64,000 bases of DNA from Sphingomonas palustris. Lineage in GTDB: Bacteria > Pseudomonadota > Alphaproteobacteria > Sphingomonadales > Sphingomonadaceae. The position numbers and the translations under genes are program-made. Shown in pieces: positions 29,063 to 38,217 of the stretch. The stretch lies in NCBI GenBank assembly GCA_026225215.1, contig JAMFSI010000025.1, forward strand, positions 1 to 64,000, read 5' to 3'. How positions within the stretch are numbered: position 1 is the stretch's first letter; every line of letters starts with the position of its first letter. The notes beneath the pieces were generated by a model. That model made no database searches and was not told the DNA's origin. It worked only from the letters and a program-made list of their open reading frames with translations.

Positions 29063-30037
29063 ATGACTCAGAACAAACCCGAGGCGAAACCGCCGGTGCC
29101 CCAGGGCTCGCTGCTCGAACGGGCCATCCTGGCACTGGAGTCGGGCGCATTGTCGCGGCCGACACCGCCTGAGCTTTCCGCCACGGTATCCCGGCCCGGA
29201 TCGGCGCCCAATGCCATGGCAGCGGTGCTGGCGGGGGTGTTCCCGGTCGATCTTGCCCCACGCGCCGCTGCTCCAGCGCAGATCGCCGCGCCGACCCCGG
29301 CGGTGTTTCGCGGCGGGCGCTATCGCATCGACCGCGACGGCCTCGCCGAAGCCGGGCTGATCGTGCCCGAAAGCGGCATCACCGCGCAGCTCGAAGAGTT
29401 TCGCCTGGTCAAGCGGCAACTGTTGCAGCAGGCCGAGCAGATGCGTCGGCAAGGCGGCGGTGGTGCCGCGCAGCGCGTGCTGGTTACTTCGCCACTGTCC
29501 GGCGAAGGCAAAAGCTATTGCGCGGCCAATCTGGCGCTGTCGATCGCTGCCGAGCGCGATAGCGAAGTCGTGCTGGTCGATTTCGATGCCTCCAAGAACA
29601 CCGTGCTGGGCATGCTGGGTCTGCCCAATGGCCCTGGCGTGATCGATGTGCTGGCCGATCCGGGGCTGGATATTCTCGATTGCGTAATGACCACCGATAT
29701 TCCTGGTCTGGCGGTATTGCCGGGCGGGCATTCGACCAGTTCGGACAATGAATATCTCGCCTCGGCGCGAACGCATGCGGTGCTCGATCAACTGACGGCA
29801 GCTGCGCCTAACCGCATCGTCTTGTTCGATTCGCCGCCGACACTCGCGGCTTCGCTGCCGGTCGAACTGGCCAAGCTGGTCGGCCAGGTCGCGCTGGTGG
29901 TCATGGCCGACCGCACCAGCCAGGGCGGCATTGAGGATGCGGTATCGCTGCTGTCGGGCTGCCCCAACATCCAGCTGCTGCTCAACGCGGTTCAATTCAG
30001 CCCCAGCGGTCGCCGTTTCGGCACCTATTACAAGTAA
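29063..30037 (+). CDS. XrtA-associated tyrosine autokinase (BY-kinase)
   Basis: RVLVTSPLSGEGKSYCAANLALSIA Walker A, VVLVDFDASKNTVLGMLGL Walker A', C-terminal Tyr-containing FGTYYK. Confidence 0.93.
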   Translation: MTQNKPEAKPPVPQGSLLERAILALESGALSRPTPPELSATVSRPGSAPNAMAAVLAGVFPVDLAPRAAAPAQIAAPTPAVFRGGRYRIDRDGLAEAGLIVPESGITAQLEEFRLVKRQLLQQAEQMRRQGGGGAAQRVLVTSPLSGEGKSYCAANLALSIAAERDSEVVLVDFDASKNTVLGMLGLPNGPGVIDVLADPGLDILDCVMTTDIPGLAVLPGGHSTSSDNEYLASARTHAVLDQLTAAAPNRIVLFDSPPTLAASLPVELAKLVGQVALVVMADRTSQGGIEDAVSLLSGCPNIQLLLNAVQFSPSGRRFGTYYK

Positions 30038-30049
30038 GTGGAACGTTCG

Positions 30050-31978
30050 ATGCCACGCCTGTACCGCCACACTACTGCTCTCGCCGCCGTTCTGGCAGGC
30101 AGCGCATGGATGACTTCGCCCGCAGCCCTGGCGCAGAGCGCAGCGAATGCCCGTCTAAGCTACGCAGCCGTGGCGACTGCCGATGTGGCTGCGACCAGTG
30201 ACAATTCCGCCGCTACCTCTGCGCAGTCTTCTGGTGCTCAGTCAGCTAATGCAGACGCGGCCGGACAAGGCGCGGCGACTGGCGTGGCTGCGGTCACTGA
30301 ACCGGGTGTCAATATGCCGGTGGTCAGCGCATCGGATGTCCATGCCCCGGCTATGGGCGATGAAGCCGATCAGGCGGGCGTTCCGGCGGACGCGACCGGC
30401 GGGCAGGACGGGCCTCTGGTTCACGATTCCAGCGGCGGTCCCGACAATCGGCACCTCCATATTTCGCCTTATATCGAGGCGCAGCAAGTAGCGGATAGCG
30501 AACTCAGCCCGCATTCGGGCACGCTGACTTATACCGTTCTGGCGGCGGGGGTCGATGGTTCGGTCGATGAGCGCAATGCCCAGGGTTCGCTGTCGCTGCG
30601 CTATGAACGCCAGATCGGCGAAAGCGACGGGGCCGGCAGCGCCAATCTCGTCTCGGGCGTGGGCCGGGGCAGCGTGGCGCTGATCCCGGATGCCCTGCGG
30701 CTCGATGCGGCCGGCTATGCCAACCGTACTTATGTTCTCGGCACTGGCGCGGCGCTGCCCAATATCAACACCAATAGCGACGCGCTGACTCAGGTCTATT
30801 CGGTGATCGGTGGCCCGACCCTCAGCACCAGCGCTGGCAACGTCAAGCTCGATGGCCATTACCATGTCGGCTATACCTATGTCGGCGAGCCGGGTGATGG
30901 CACGGTGACGCCTGGTCAATTGCCGGCCAACATCGCCGAACACAGCACGATGCAGGATGCCGGCGGGCGCGCCGCGCTGAAGCCGGGCGATGTGCTTCCG
31001 GTCGGCCTCGCCGTCGAGGGCGGCTATTACCAGGAGAATGTCTCGGTGCTGGCGCAGCGCATTCGCGATGCGCATGTCCGCGGCGAAGTCACGATCCCGG
31101 TGAACAACAATGTCGAACTGGTCGGCGGCTTGGGCTATGAAAATGTCCAGGTGTCGAGCCGCAACGCGGTGCTCGATGCCGATGGCAATCCGGTGCTCAG
31201 TGCCAGTGGGGCGTTGAAGACCGATTATTCCGGCCCGCGTTATATCGCCTTCGACACCTCGGGGCTGATCTGGGATGCCGGGGTGCTGTGGCGCCCCAGT
31301 CCGCGCACCAGCCTCGAAGCCCATGTCGGCCGCCGCTATGGCGACATTGGCGGCTATGGTCTGTTTACCTGGCATCCGACTACGCGCCAGGCGCTGAATG
31401 TCGCGGTTTACAACAATATGTCCGGCTTCGGCGGCGACCTCGATAGCTCGCTGATCAATTTGTCGGATCAGTTCCAGGCCGTGCGCAATGGCTTGACCGG
31501 CAGCGTTTCGCCTTGCGTCAATTCGCTTGCGGGTGGCTGTCTGGCGGGGGCGCTGGGCTCGCTGCGCTCGACGATTTTCCGCAGTCGGGGCGTGATCGCC
31601 AGCTATAATCGCGAATTGGGCCGTATCCAGCTCGGCATCGGCGCCGGTTATGATCGCCGGGAATATCTTGCCGCCCCCGGCACCGTGCTCGCCATCGAAA
31701 ACGGCGAAGTCGATCAGAACTATTGGGTCACCGGCTTCGTCACTTACGAAATCGATCGCCGGTCCTCGCTCTCCGGGACGCTCGACGCCTATTGGTTCCG
31801 GACCGGATTGGCCTTGAATAGCGATCTGAATGCAGTAGGCGCCACCGCGGTCTACCAGCGCAAGATCGTGCGAAACCTCACCGCGAGCGCGGCATTGGGT
31901 ATCGACAGCATCAATACCCAGGCACTCCACGACGTCTGGAGCGCATCGGGCGAACTCGGCGTGCGGTATACTTTCTGA
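30050..31978 (+). CDS. TIGR03016-like PEP-CTERM system-associated outer-membrane protein
   Basis: Signal peptide, ISPYIEAQQVADSELSPHSGTLTYTVLAAGVDG, beta-barrel ending GELGVRYTF; position in XrtA operon. Confidence 0.85.
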   Translation: MPRLYRHTTALAAVLAGSAWMTSPAALAQSAANARLSYAAVATADVAATSDNSAATSAQSSGAQSANADAAGQGAATGVAAVTEPGVNMPVVSASDVHAPAMGDEADQAGVPADATGGQDGPLVHDSSGGPDNRHLHISPYIEAQQVADSELSPHSGTLTYTVLAAGVDGSVDERNAQGSLSLRYERQIGESDGAGSANLVSGVGRGSVALIPDALRLDAAGYANRTYVLGTGAALPNINTNSDALTQVYSVIGGPTLSTSAGNVKLDGHYHVGYTYVGEPGDGTVTPGQLPANIAEHSTMQDAGGRAALKPGDVLPVGLAVEGGYYQENVSVLAQRIRDAHVRGEVTIPVNNNVELVGGLGYENVQVSSRNAVLDADGNPVLSASGALKTDYSGPRYIAFDTSGLIWDAGVLWRPSPRTSLEAHVGRRYGDIGGYGLFTWHPTTRQALNVAVYNNMSGFGGDLDSSLINLSDQFQAVRNGLTGSVSPCVNSLAGGCLAGALGSLRSTIFRSRGVIASYNRELGRIQLGIGAGYDRREYLAAPGTVLAIENGEVDQNYWVTGFVTYEIDRRSSLSGTLDAYWFRTGLALNSDLNAVGATAVYQRKIVRNLTASAALGIDSINTQALHDVWSASGELGVRYTF

Positions 31979-31994
31979 GAAACGGAGCGTGTCG

Positions 31995-33188
31995 ATGTAT
32001 AGCGATTTCTATGGCTTCGCGGGCCGCCCGTTCCAGCTGACGCCGGACGCAGCCTTCTATTTCGAAAGCCAGACCCATCGCAAGGCGCTGTCCTATCTGG
32101 GCTATGGCCTGGCGCAGGGCGAGGGCTTCGTGGTGATCACCGGCGAGGTGGGCGCGGGCAAATCGACGTTGGCGGCGCATTTGATGGCGACCATCGATCC
32201 GGCCCGGCTGACCGCCGCGCAAGTGGTTTGCGCCAAGCTCGATGGCGACGAAATCGTCCAGACCGTCGCCCGCGCCTTCGGGCTCGCCGTGGAGGGCCGC
32301 ACGGCCAAGGCGGATGCGCTCGATATGATCGAACGGCATTTCCATGACGAGGCGCGCACCGGGCGTCGCTGTCTGCTGGTGGTCGATGAGGTGCAGAATC
32401 TCTCGGTCTCCGCACTGGAAGAATTGCGCATATTGTCCAATTTCCAGCTGGGCGCACATCCGCTGTTGCAGACGTTGCTGCTCGGCCAGCCCGAATTTCG
32501 CACAGCCCTGCAATCTCACCCCGATCTGGAGCAATTGCGCCAGCGGGTGATCGCCTCGCATCATCTCGAAGCGATGGAAGCGAGCGAGGTCGAGCGCTAT
32601 ATCGCCCACCGGCTCAAATGCGTTGGTTGGGCGGGCAAACCCAGCTTCGACCACCGTGTTTTCGCCGAGCTTTACACCGCAACCGGCGGCGTGCCCCGGC
32701 GCATCAACCAGATCGTCAACCGGCTGCTGCTGCTCGGTGCGATCGAGCAGAAAAGCCATATCGATAACGTCATGCTGTCGCAGGTGCTGACCGAATTGGC
32801 CAGCGATGGCGGCCTGCAGATTGCCAATGCCGAAGCCGCCGTCACGCCGGCGCAGGAACCCGCGCCGGTTAGTGCCGCCGCGCCTGCCGCTGGCGGCCTG
32901 AACGACAAGCAAGCACGGCAGGAATCGGCCACGCAATCGCCATCGTCCCTCGATGATGCCCTTGCCAGCCGCGATGTCCAGATCGCCGAATTGCAGCAAG
33001 CGGTGCTCGAACTTGCCGACACCGGTGAAGGCCATCCCCTGCATCACCGGATCGATATCACCGCTTTGCAGGAACGTCTGGCCAGCCTCGAAAGCCGGGT
33101 GATCGAGCAGGAACGGACCATCCGCCACACGCTGACCATGCTGATCGAATGGATCGAACGCGATGAAACCCACCGCGCCGCCGCTTGA
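31995..33188 (+). CDS. XrtA/PEP-CTERM system-associated ATPase (ExeA-like AAA)
   Basis: MYSDFYGFAGRPFQLTPDAAFYFESQTHRKALSYLGYGLAQGEGFVVITGEVGAGKSTLAAHLM; LLVVDEVQNL. Confidence 0.94.
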   Translation: MYSDFYGFAGRPFQLTPDAAFYFESQTHRKALSYLGYGLAQGEGFVVITGEVGAGKSTLAAHLMATIDPARLTAAQVVCAKLDGDEIVQTVARAFGLAVEGRTAKADALDMIERHFHDEARTGRRCLLVVDEVQNLSVSALEELRILSNFQLGAHPLLQTLLLGQPEFRTALQSHPDLEQLRQRVIASHHLEAMEASEVERYIAHRLKCVGWAGKPSFDHRVFAELYTATGGVPRRINQIVNRLLLLGAIEQKSHIDNVMLSQVLTELASDGGLQIANAEAAVTPAQEPAPVSAAAPAAGGLNDKQARQESATQSPSSLDDALASRDVQIAELQQAVLELADTGEGHPLHHRIDITALQERLASLESRVIEQERTIRHTLTMLIEWIERDETHRAAA

Positions 33189-33273
33189 ATTGATGATTCA
33201 TTTCCCGCCTCGACCGATCCGGGTCGACGCGATTCGCTTGTTCTGTCGTCCCCTGGTTTAAAGGATTACGCTC

Positions 33274-34191
33274 GTGCAATCCCCGCCGCTTGCCGACGAA
33301 CTGCTGCCCGTCAACGGGCTGTCGGTCGATGTCGAAGACTGGTTTCAGGTCGGCGCGTTCGAGAATGTGATCGCGCGCGATAGCTGGGATACGCTGACCG
33401 ACCGGATCGAGCGCAATTGCGCGGTGATCCTCGATCTTTTCGCCGCCGCCGACGTCAAAGCGACTTTCTTCACGCTGGGCTGGGTGGCCCGGCGCCATCC
33501 CGCCCTGCTCCGACGGATCGCCGATGCCGGGCATGAAGTGGCCAGTCATGGCTGGGATCACGAACGGGTTTTCAAAGGCGATGCCAAGAGTTTCGGTGAT
33601 GATCTTCGCAAGGCTCGCGAGGCCATCGAGGATGCCTGTGGAGTCAGGGTCACCGGCTATCGCGCGCCCAGCTTCTCGATCGATCAGCGCACCCCCTGGG
33701 CGTACATGGTCCTGGCCGAGCAGGGTTATACCTATAGTTCCAGCGTCGCCCCGATCGCGCATGATCATTATGGCTGGCGCGAGGCGCCGCGTTTCGCCTT
33801 CAAACCCCTGCCATGGTCCGAACTGATCGAAATTCCGGTGACGACGGCGGAATTTGGCAATCGCCGGCTGGCGGCGGGCGGCGGCGGTTTTTTCCGGGTG
33901 CTGCCTTACCGCTTTACCCATTGGGCGATCCGCAAGGTCAATACCCGCGACGAGCGTCCCGCAGTGTTCTATTTCCACCCCTGGGAAATCGATGCTGGCC
34001 AGCCGCGCGTGACTCAGGCACCGCTCAAATCGCGGCTGCGGCATTATACCAACATCGAGAAGATGGAAGAAAAGCTGCGACGCCTGCTCGGTGATTTTGC
34101 CTGGGGGCGAATGGACGTGCTGGCAAGCCGCGAAGCCTATCGCGCGGTGGCGCCGATTATGGCCCGTTCCGCCAAGGACCAGGCGGCTTGA
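33274..34191 (+). CDS. XrtA-associated polysaccharide deacetylase (DUF3473 type)
   Basis: NGLSVDVEDWFQVGAFENVI, ATFFTLGWVARRHPALLRRIADAGHEVASHGWDH, FYFHPWEIDAGQPR; GTG start. Confidence 0.94.
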   Translation: MQSPPLADELLPVNGLSVDVEDWFQVGAFENVIARDSWDTLTDRIERNCAVILDLFAAADVKATFFTLGWVARRHPALLRRIADAGHEVASHGWDHERVFKGDAKSFGDDLRKAREAIEDACGVRVTGYRAPSFSIDQRTPWAYMVLAEQGYTYSSSVAPIAHDHYGWREAPRFAFKPLPWSELIEIPVTTAEFGNRRLAAGGGGFFRVLPYRFTHWAIRKVNTRDERPAVFYFHPWEIDAGQPRVTQAPLKSRLRHYTNIEKMEEKLRRLLGDFAWGRMDVLASREAYRAVAPIMARSAKDQAA

Positions 34192-35282
34192 ACGCACCGT
34201 TTCGCCTGGCTACCGGCAGCCGCCTGCGTCTCGTCGATCCCGGCGATCCAGGCGAGGCGGCCCGGATTGAGCGCTTCGTTGGCGCACACCCCGAAGCGAC
34301 GCCGTTTCATCGCCCGGCATGGTTGACGGCGGTGGCGCGGGGCACGGGGAATCGCGCGCGGGCTATGGTGGCGGAGTACCCAGGCGGGCCGGTAGAGGAC
34401 GGCTTGGCGGCCTATCTGCCGCTGCATGAAGTGCATTCGCCGATCTTTGGCCGACTGCTGGCTTCCAGTGGCTTTGCCGTGGGTGGCGGCCTGCTTCTGG
34501 CGCCCGACATCGATCCGGCGCCGCTGTTCGCCGCGCTGGAGGAGCTGGCCTTGCGACTGTGCTGCCCGGCGGTCGAACTGCGCGGTGGCGTGTTGCCACA
34601 GGATCGGACGGGCTGGACGGTCCGCGATCGCTCGCATTGCGGCTTTGTCGCGCCGCTCGCCCGTGATGACGAGGCGCAATTGCTGGCCATTCCGCGCAAG
34701 CAGCGTGCCGAGGTGCGCAAGAGCCTGACCGCGCTGCTCGACGTCGATGTCGGCAATGGTCTGGCCCAGCGCGAGGCCCATTATGCGGTCTATGCCGAAA
34801 GTCTGCGCAATCTCGGGACGCCGGTCTTTCCCCGCGCGCTGTTCGATGCGGTGTTGGATGCCTTCGCAGAGGATGCCGATATCCTGACCGTGCGGCATCA
34901 GGGACGACCGGTTTCCAGCGTATTGTCGCTATATCACCGGGGCGCGGTGATGCCCTATTGGGGCGGCGGTACGCGCGAGGCGCGGCGACTGCGGGCCAAT
35001 GACCGGATGTATTATGCGCTGATGCTGCATGCCCGGGCGCGTGGTTGCAGCCATTTCGATTTCGGTCGCTCGAAGACCTGCAGCGGCGCTTACGACTTCA
35101 AGCGTAATTGGGGGTTCAGCCCGGAACCGCTTGTTTATGCGGCATGGACTGCACCTGGCGCCGAACGCCGCGACGCCGATCCCACCAGTGCCAAACATGT
35201 CGCGCAGATCGCATTGTGGCAGCGGCTGCCGCTGTCCGTGGCCAACCGGTTAGGGCCCTTCATCGCCAGAGGCCTTGGATGA
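34188..35282 (+). CDS. FemAB family XrtA/PEP-CTERM system-associated protein
   Basis: HPEATPFHRPAWLTAV, KQRAEVRKSL, FDFGRSKTCSGAYDFKRNWGF; non-ATG start (TTG), overlaps upstream gene. Confidence 0.92.
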   Translation: MNAPFRLATGSRLRLVDPGDPGEAARIERFVGAHPEATPFHRPAWLTAVARGTGNRARAMVAEYPGGPVEDGLAAYLPLHEVHSPIFGRLLASSGFAVGGGLLLAPDIDPAPLFAALEELALRLCCPAVELRGGVLPQDRTGWTVRDRSHCGFVAPLARDDEAQLLAIPRKQRAEVRKSLTALLDVDVGNGLAQREAHYAVYAESLRNLGTPVFPRALFDAVLDAFAEDADILTVRHQGRPVSSVLSLYHRGAVMPYWGGGTREARRLRANDRMYYALMLHARARGCSHFDFGRSKTCSGAYDFKRNWGFSPEPLVYAAWTAPGAERRDADPTSAKHVAQIALWQRLPLSVANRLGPFIARGLG

Positions 35283-36541
35283 GCCACGAAATCCTGTTCA
35301 TCTGTCATCGCATGCCGTTCCCCCCCGATCGCGGCGACAAGATCCGTTCGCACCATATTCTCAAGCGGCTGGCGCGGATCGCGCCGGTGCACGTCGCCTG
35401 CTTCGCCGATAGCGATGCCGATATGGCCGAGGAGGTGGAACTGGCTGCGCTGGCCGCCAGCTACCGGCTGGTTCGTCGCACCAAGCCGCTGGTGCTTGCC
35501 GGTCTGCAAGGGCTGGCGCGCGGCTGTTCGATCAGCAAGACCGCGTTCGAGGATCCGGCGTTAGCCAGCTACATTCGGCAATTGCTGGCGAGCGGAAAGA
35601 TCGGCACGATCTATCTGTTTTCGGGGCAGATGGGACAATATGTCCCGCAGGATTTCACCGGTCGGCTGATCGTCGATTTCGTCGATGTCGATTCCGCCAA
35701 ATTTGACGCTTTCGGCATGCAGAAACAAGGGTTCAGAGGATGGGTCGATGCCCGTGAGGGGCGCCGGTTGCGTCTGGAAGAGGCGGCGCTGGCCGAGCGC
35801 GCCGATGTCTGCCTGCTGGTCACGCACCAGGAGGTCGAACTGTTCGTTTCGCGGCTCCCCTCGGATTTGCGGCACTCGGTCGATGTGCGTGTGCTTCACA
35901 ATGGCATCGACAGCGTGTTTTTCGATCCCGGCCTGGTCAATCCCGAAGTTGCCCTGCAAGCGGTGCCGGGGCCGCGCCTGATCTTCACCGGGCAGATGGA
36001 TTATCGCCCCAACGCCGATGCCGCGCTGCGGGTGGTCGAGCGTATCCTGCCCATCATCCGGCGTAGCCTGCCCGATGCCAGCTTCCATGTCGTCGGCCGC
36101 AATCCCACAGCCGAACTGCTGGCGTATCATGGCCAGGACGGGGTGCATGTCTGGGGGCAGGTCGAGGATATTCGCTGCTGGATAAAAGCGGCGGACATTG
36201 CGCTGGTGCCGCTGGAGATCGCCCGCGGCGTGCAGAACAAGGTGCTGGAAGCGATGGCGATGGCATTGCCGATCGTGCTGACCGCGGCATCGGCGCTAGG
36301 CATCGACGCGCAGGCCGACCACCATTTCGTGCTGGCCGAGACGGATGACGAACTGGCGGCGGCGGTGATCAAGCTCGCGGCATATCCTCCTCGGGCCAAG
36401 GCAATCGGCCTCGCCGCACGGCGCTTCGTGGCCGAGCAGCAGAGTTGGCAAGGGACATTGGCGCGGCTTGCGGCGATCGTCAGCGATGGCCAGCGCGCCG
36501 CCGCGCCCAATCGGCGCGGCGTGCATCGCGATGCCGCCTGA
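35279..36541 (+). CDS. TIGR03087-like PEP-CTERM/XrtA system glycosyltransferase
   Basis: MSHEILFICHRMPFPPDRGDKIRSHHILKRLA, PRLIFTGQMDYRPNADA, VQNKVLEAMAMALPIVLT; ATGA overlap. Confidence 0.94.
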   Translation: MSHEILFICHRMPFPPDRGDKIRSHHILKRLARIAPVHVACFADSDADMAEEVELAALAASYRLVRRTKPLVLAGLQGLARGCSISKTAFEDPALASYIRQLLASGKIGTIYLFSGQMGQYVPQDFTGRLIVDFVDVDSAKFDAFGMQKQGFRGWVDAREGRRLRLEEAALAERADVCLLVTHQEVELFVSRLPSDLRHSVDVRVLHNGIDSVFFDPGLVNPEVALQAVPGPRLIFTGQMDYRPNADAALRVVERILPIIRRSLPDASFHVVGRNPTAELLAYHGQDGVHVWGQVEDIRCWIKAADIALVPLEIARGVQNKVLEAMAMALPIVLTAASALGIDAQADHHFVLAETDDELAAAVIKLAAYPPRAKAIGLAARRFVAEQQSWQGTLARLAAIVSDGQRAAAPNRRGVHRDAA

Positions 36542-38117
36542 AGGCGAGAGACTGGCCGGTCCCGAAATCCAAATGGCGGGATGGCGCGACCAGGGGCGGC
36601 TAAGCCAGCCCTGGCGTGGGGCGCTGATTCGCCTTGGCGCGATCTGGGTGGCGCTTATCCTGCTGTTCGCCGGGCAATGGCGGGCGATGGCCGATCAATG
36701 GTGGAATATATCCACTTACACGCATGTTCTGCTGATCCCGGCGATTATCGCCTGGCTGGTGTGGCAGCGCGCGGCTGAGCTCTTGCGCTTGTCACCGCAA
36801 GGCTGGTGGCCGGGTTTGCTCGGCCTCGCCGCAGCGCTGCTGGTCTGGCTGATGGGCACATTCGCCGGGCTGGCGGAACTTCAACAGGCCGGCGCCGTGG
36901 CGCTGCTGGTCGCGGCGGTGCCGCTGGTTCTGGGCGCGCGCGTGGCGGCGGGGTTGATCTTTCCGCTCGCCTATATGGCGTTCCTCGTGCCGGTGGGGGA
37001 CGAGGCGATCCCGTTTCTGCAAATCGTCGATGCCCGGCTGACCGTTTGGATGCTGCATCTCACCCATGTTCGGGCTGCGCTCGATGGGGTGTTCATCTCC
37101 ACCCCGGTCGGGCTGTTCGAGATTGCCGAGGCTTGTTCCGGGGTCAAGTTCCTGGTCGCAATGATCGCATTTGGGGTGTTGGCGGCGAATATCTGCTTTT
37201 TGAGCTGGCAGCGGCGGGCGGTGTTTCTGGTGGTGGCGGTCGCGGTGCCGATCATTGCCAACGGCGTGCGGTCATGGGGCACGGTCTATGTCGCGCAATT
37301 CTTCGGCGCAGCCTATGCCGGCGGGGTCGATCACATCATCTATGGCTGGATATTCTTCGCGATCGTCATTGGCAGCACGCTGGCCCTGGCATGGCCGTTT
37401 TTCGACCGCCCGGCGCATGCGCCGATGATCGATGCCGAGGCACTGGCGGCATCGCCGAGACTGGCGCGTCTCGAACGTCTGCGACTGGGGCCTTATGCGA
37501 TGCTGGCGGCGGTGCTGGGGCTGGCACTCGCTGCCTTGGGTTGGGCTGCGGCGGCTGAGCGGCTGGTGGCGCCGCTTCCGGCGCGGATCGATCTGCCCGA
37601 AGTGCCCGGTTGGCATCGCGTGGCATATACGCCGCAACCCTGGTGGGAGCCACGCGCGGCGGGCGCCGACCACCGCTTGCTCGGCCGCTATGCCGATGGG
37701 CGTGGCGATGTCGTCGATGTGTTTTTTGCGCTCTATGCCTCGCAAGGGACGGGGCACAAGGCCGATGGCTATGGCGAAGGTGCGGCACGGCGGGACAGCG
37801 GCTGGGCTTGGCAGGCAGCCGGACCGGTCGTGGCCGATGCCACCAGCGAGCGGTTGCAGGCCGCGGGCCCGGTGCTGCGGCTGGCCGAAACCACTTATGT
37901 TCGTGGCGATCTCGTTACCGGCAGAAAGCTGGCGCTGCGGTTGCGCAATTTGCAGGACCGGCTGGTGCTGCGCGCCGAGCCGACGATGATGCTGATCCTG
38001 TCGGCTGAGTCAGCGTCCGGTCGATCGCCCGAAGCCGAGATTGCGGCATTCCGGGCAGCGACGGGCCCAGCTCGGTTGTGGATGAGGCAAGTAGCACAGG
38101 AACGCGGACACCGCTGA
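36531..38117 (+). CDS. xrtA: Exosortase A fused to EpsI-type domain
   Basis: Multiple TMs; catalytic Cys in EIAEACSGVKFLVA, Arg in NGVRSWGTVYVAQ, His in GGVDHIIYGWIFF; C-terminal EpsI-like domain (LPEVPGWHRVAYTPQPWWEP...DVVDVFFALYASQGTGHK). Confidence 0.93.
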   Translation: MPPEGERLAGPEIQMAGWRDQGRLSQPWRGALIRLGAIWVALILLFAGQWRAMADQWWNISTYTHVLLIPAIIAWLVWQRAAELLRLSPQGWWPGLLGLAAALLVWLMGTFAGLAELQQAGAVALLVAAVPLVLGARVAAGLIFPLAYMAFLVPVGDEAIPFLQIVDARLTVWMLHLTHVRAALDGVFISTPVGLFEIAEACSGVKFLVAMIAFGVLAANICFLSWQRRAVFLVVAVAVPIIANGVRSWGTVYVAQFFGAAYAGGVDHIIYGWIFFAIVIGSTLALAWPFFDRPAHAPMIDAEALAASPRLARLERLRLGPYAMLAAVLGLALAALGWAAAAERLVAPLPARIDLPEVPGWHRVAYTPQPWWEPRAAGADHRLLGRYADGRGDVVDVFFALYASQGTGHKADGYGEGAARRDSGWAWQAAGPVVADATSERLQAAGPVLRLAETTYVRGDLVTGRKLALRLRNLQDRLVLRAEPTMMLILSAESASGRSPEAEIAAFRAATGPARLWMRQVAQERGHR

Positions 38118-38217
38118 CGTCACCTTCAGCTGACAGCGATTTGTTCGGGTAGGCTTTTATCAATTGACCGTGGTGTAAGCTCGCTGCGCTGCCAGACGGA
38201 AATTAGAACAACCAATT

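Noticed and set aside
30242-31930. 562-aa minus-strand ORF opposite the TIGR03016-like gene
   Set aside because: Shadow ORF in a high-GC coding region; plus frame fits operon context and has a signal peptide and barrel end.
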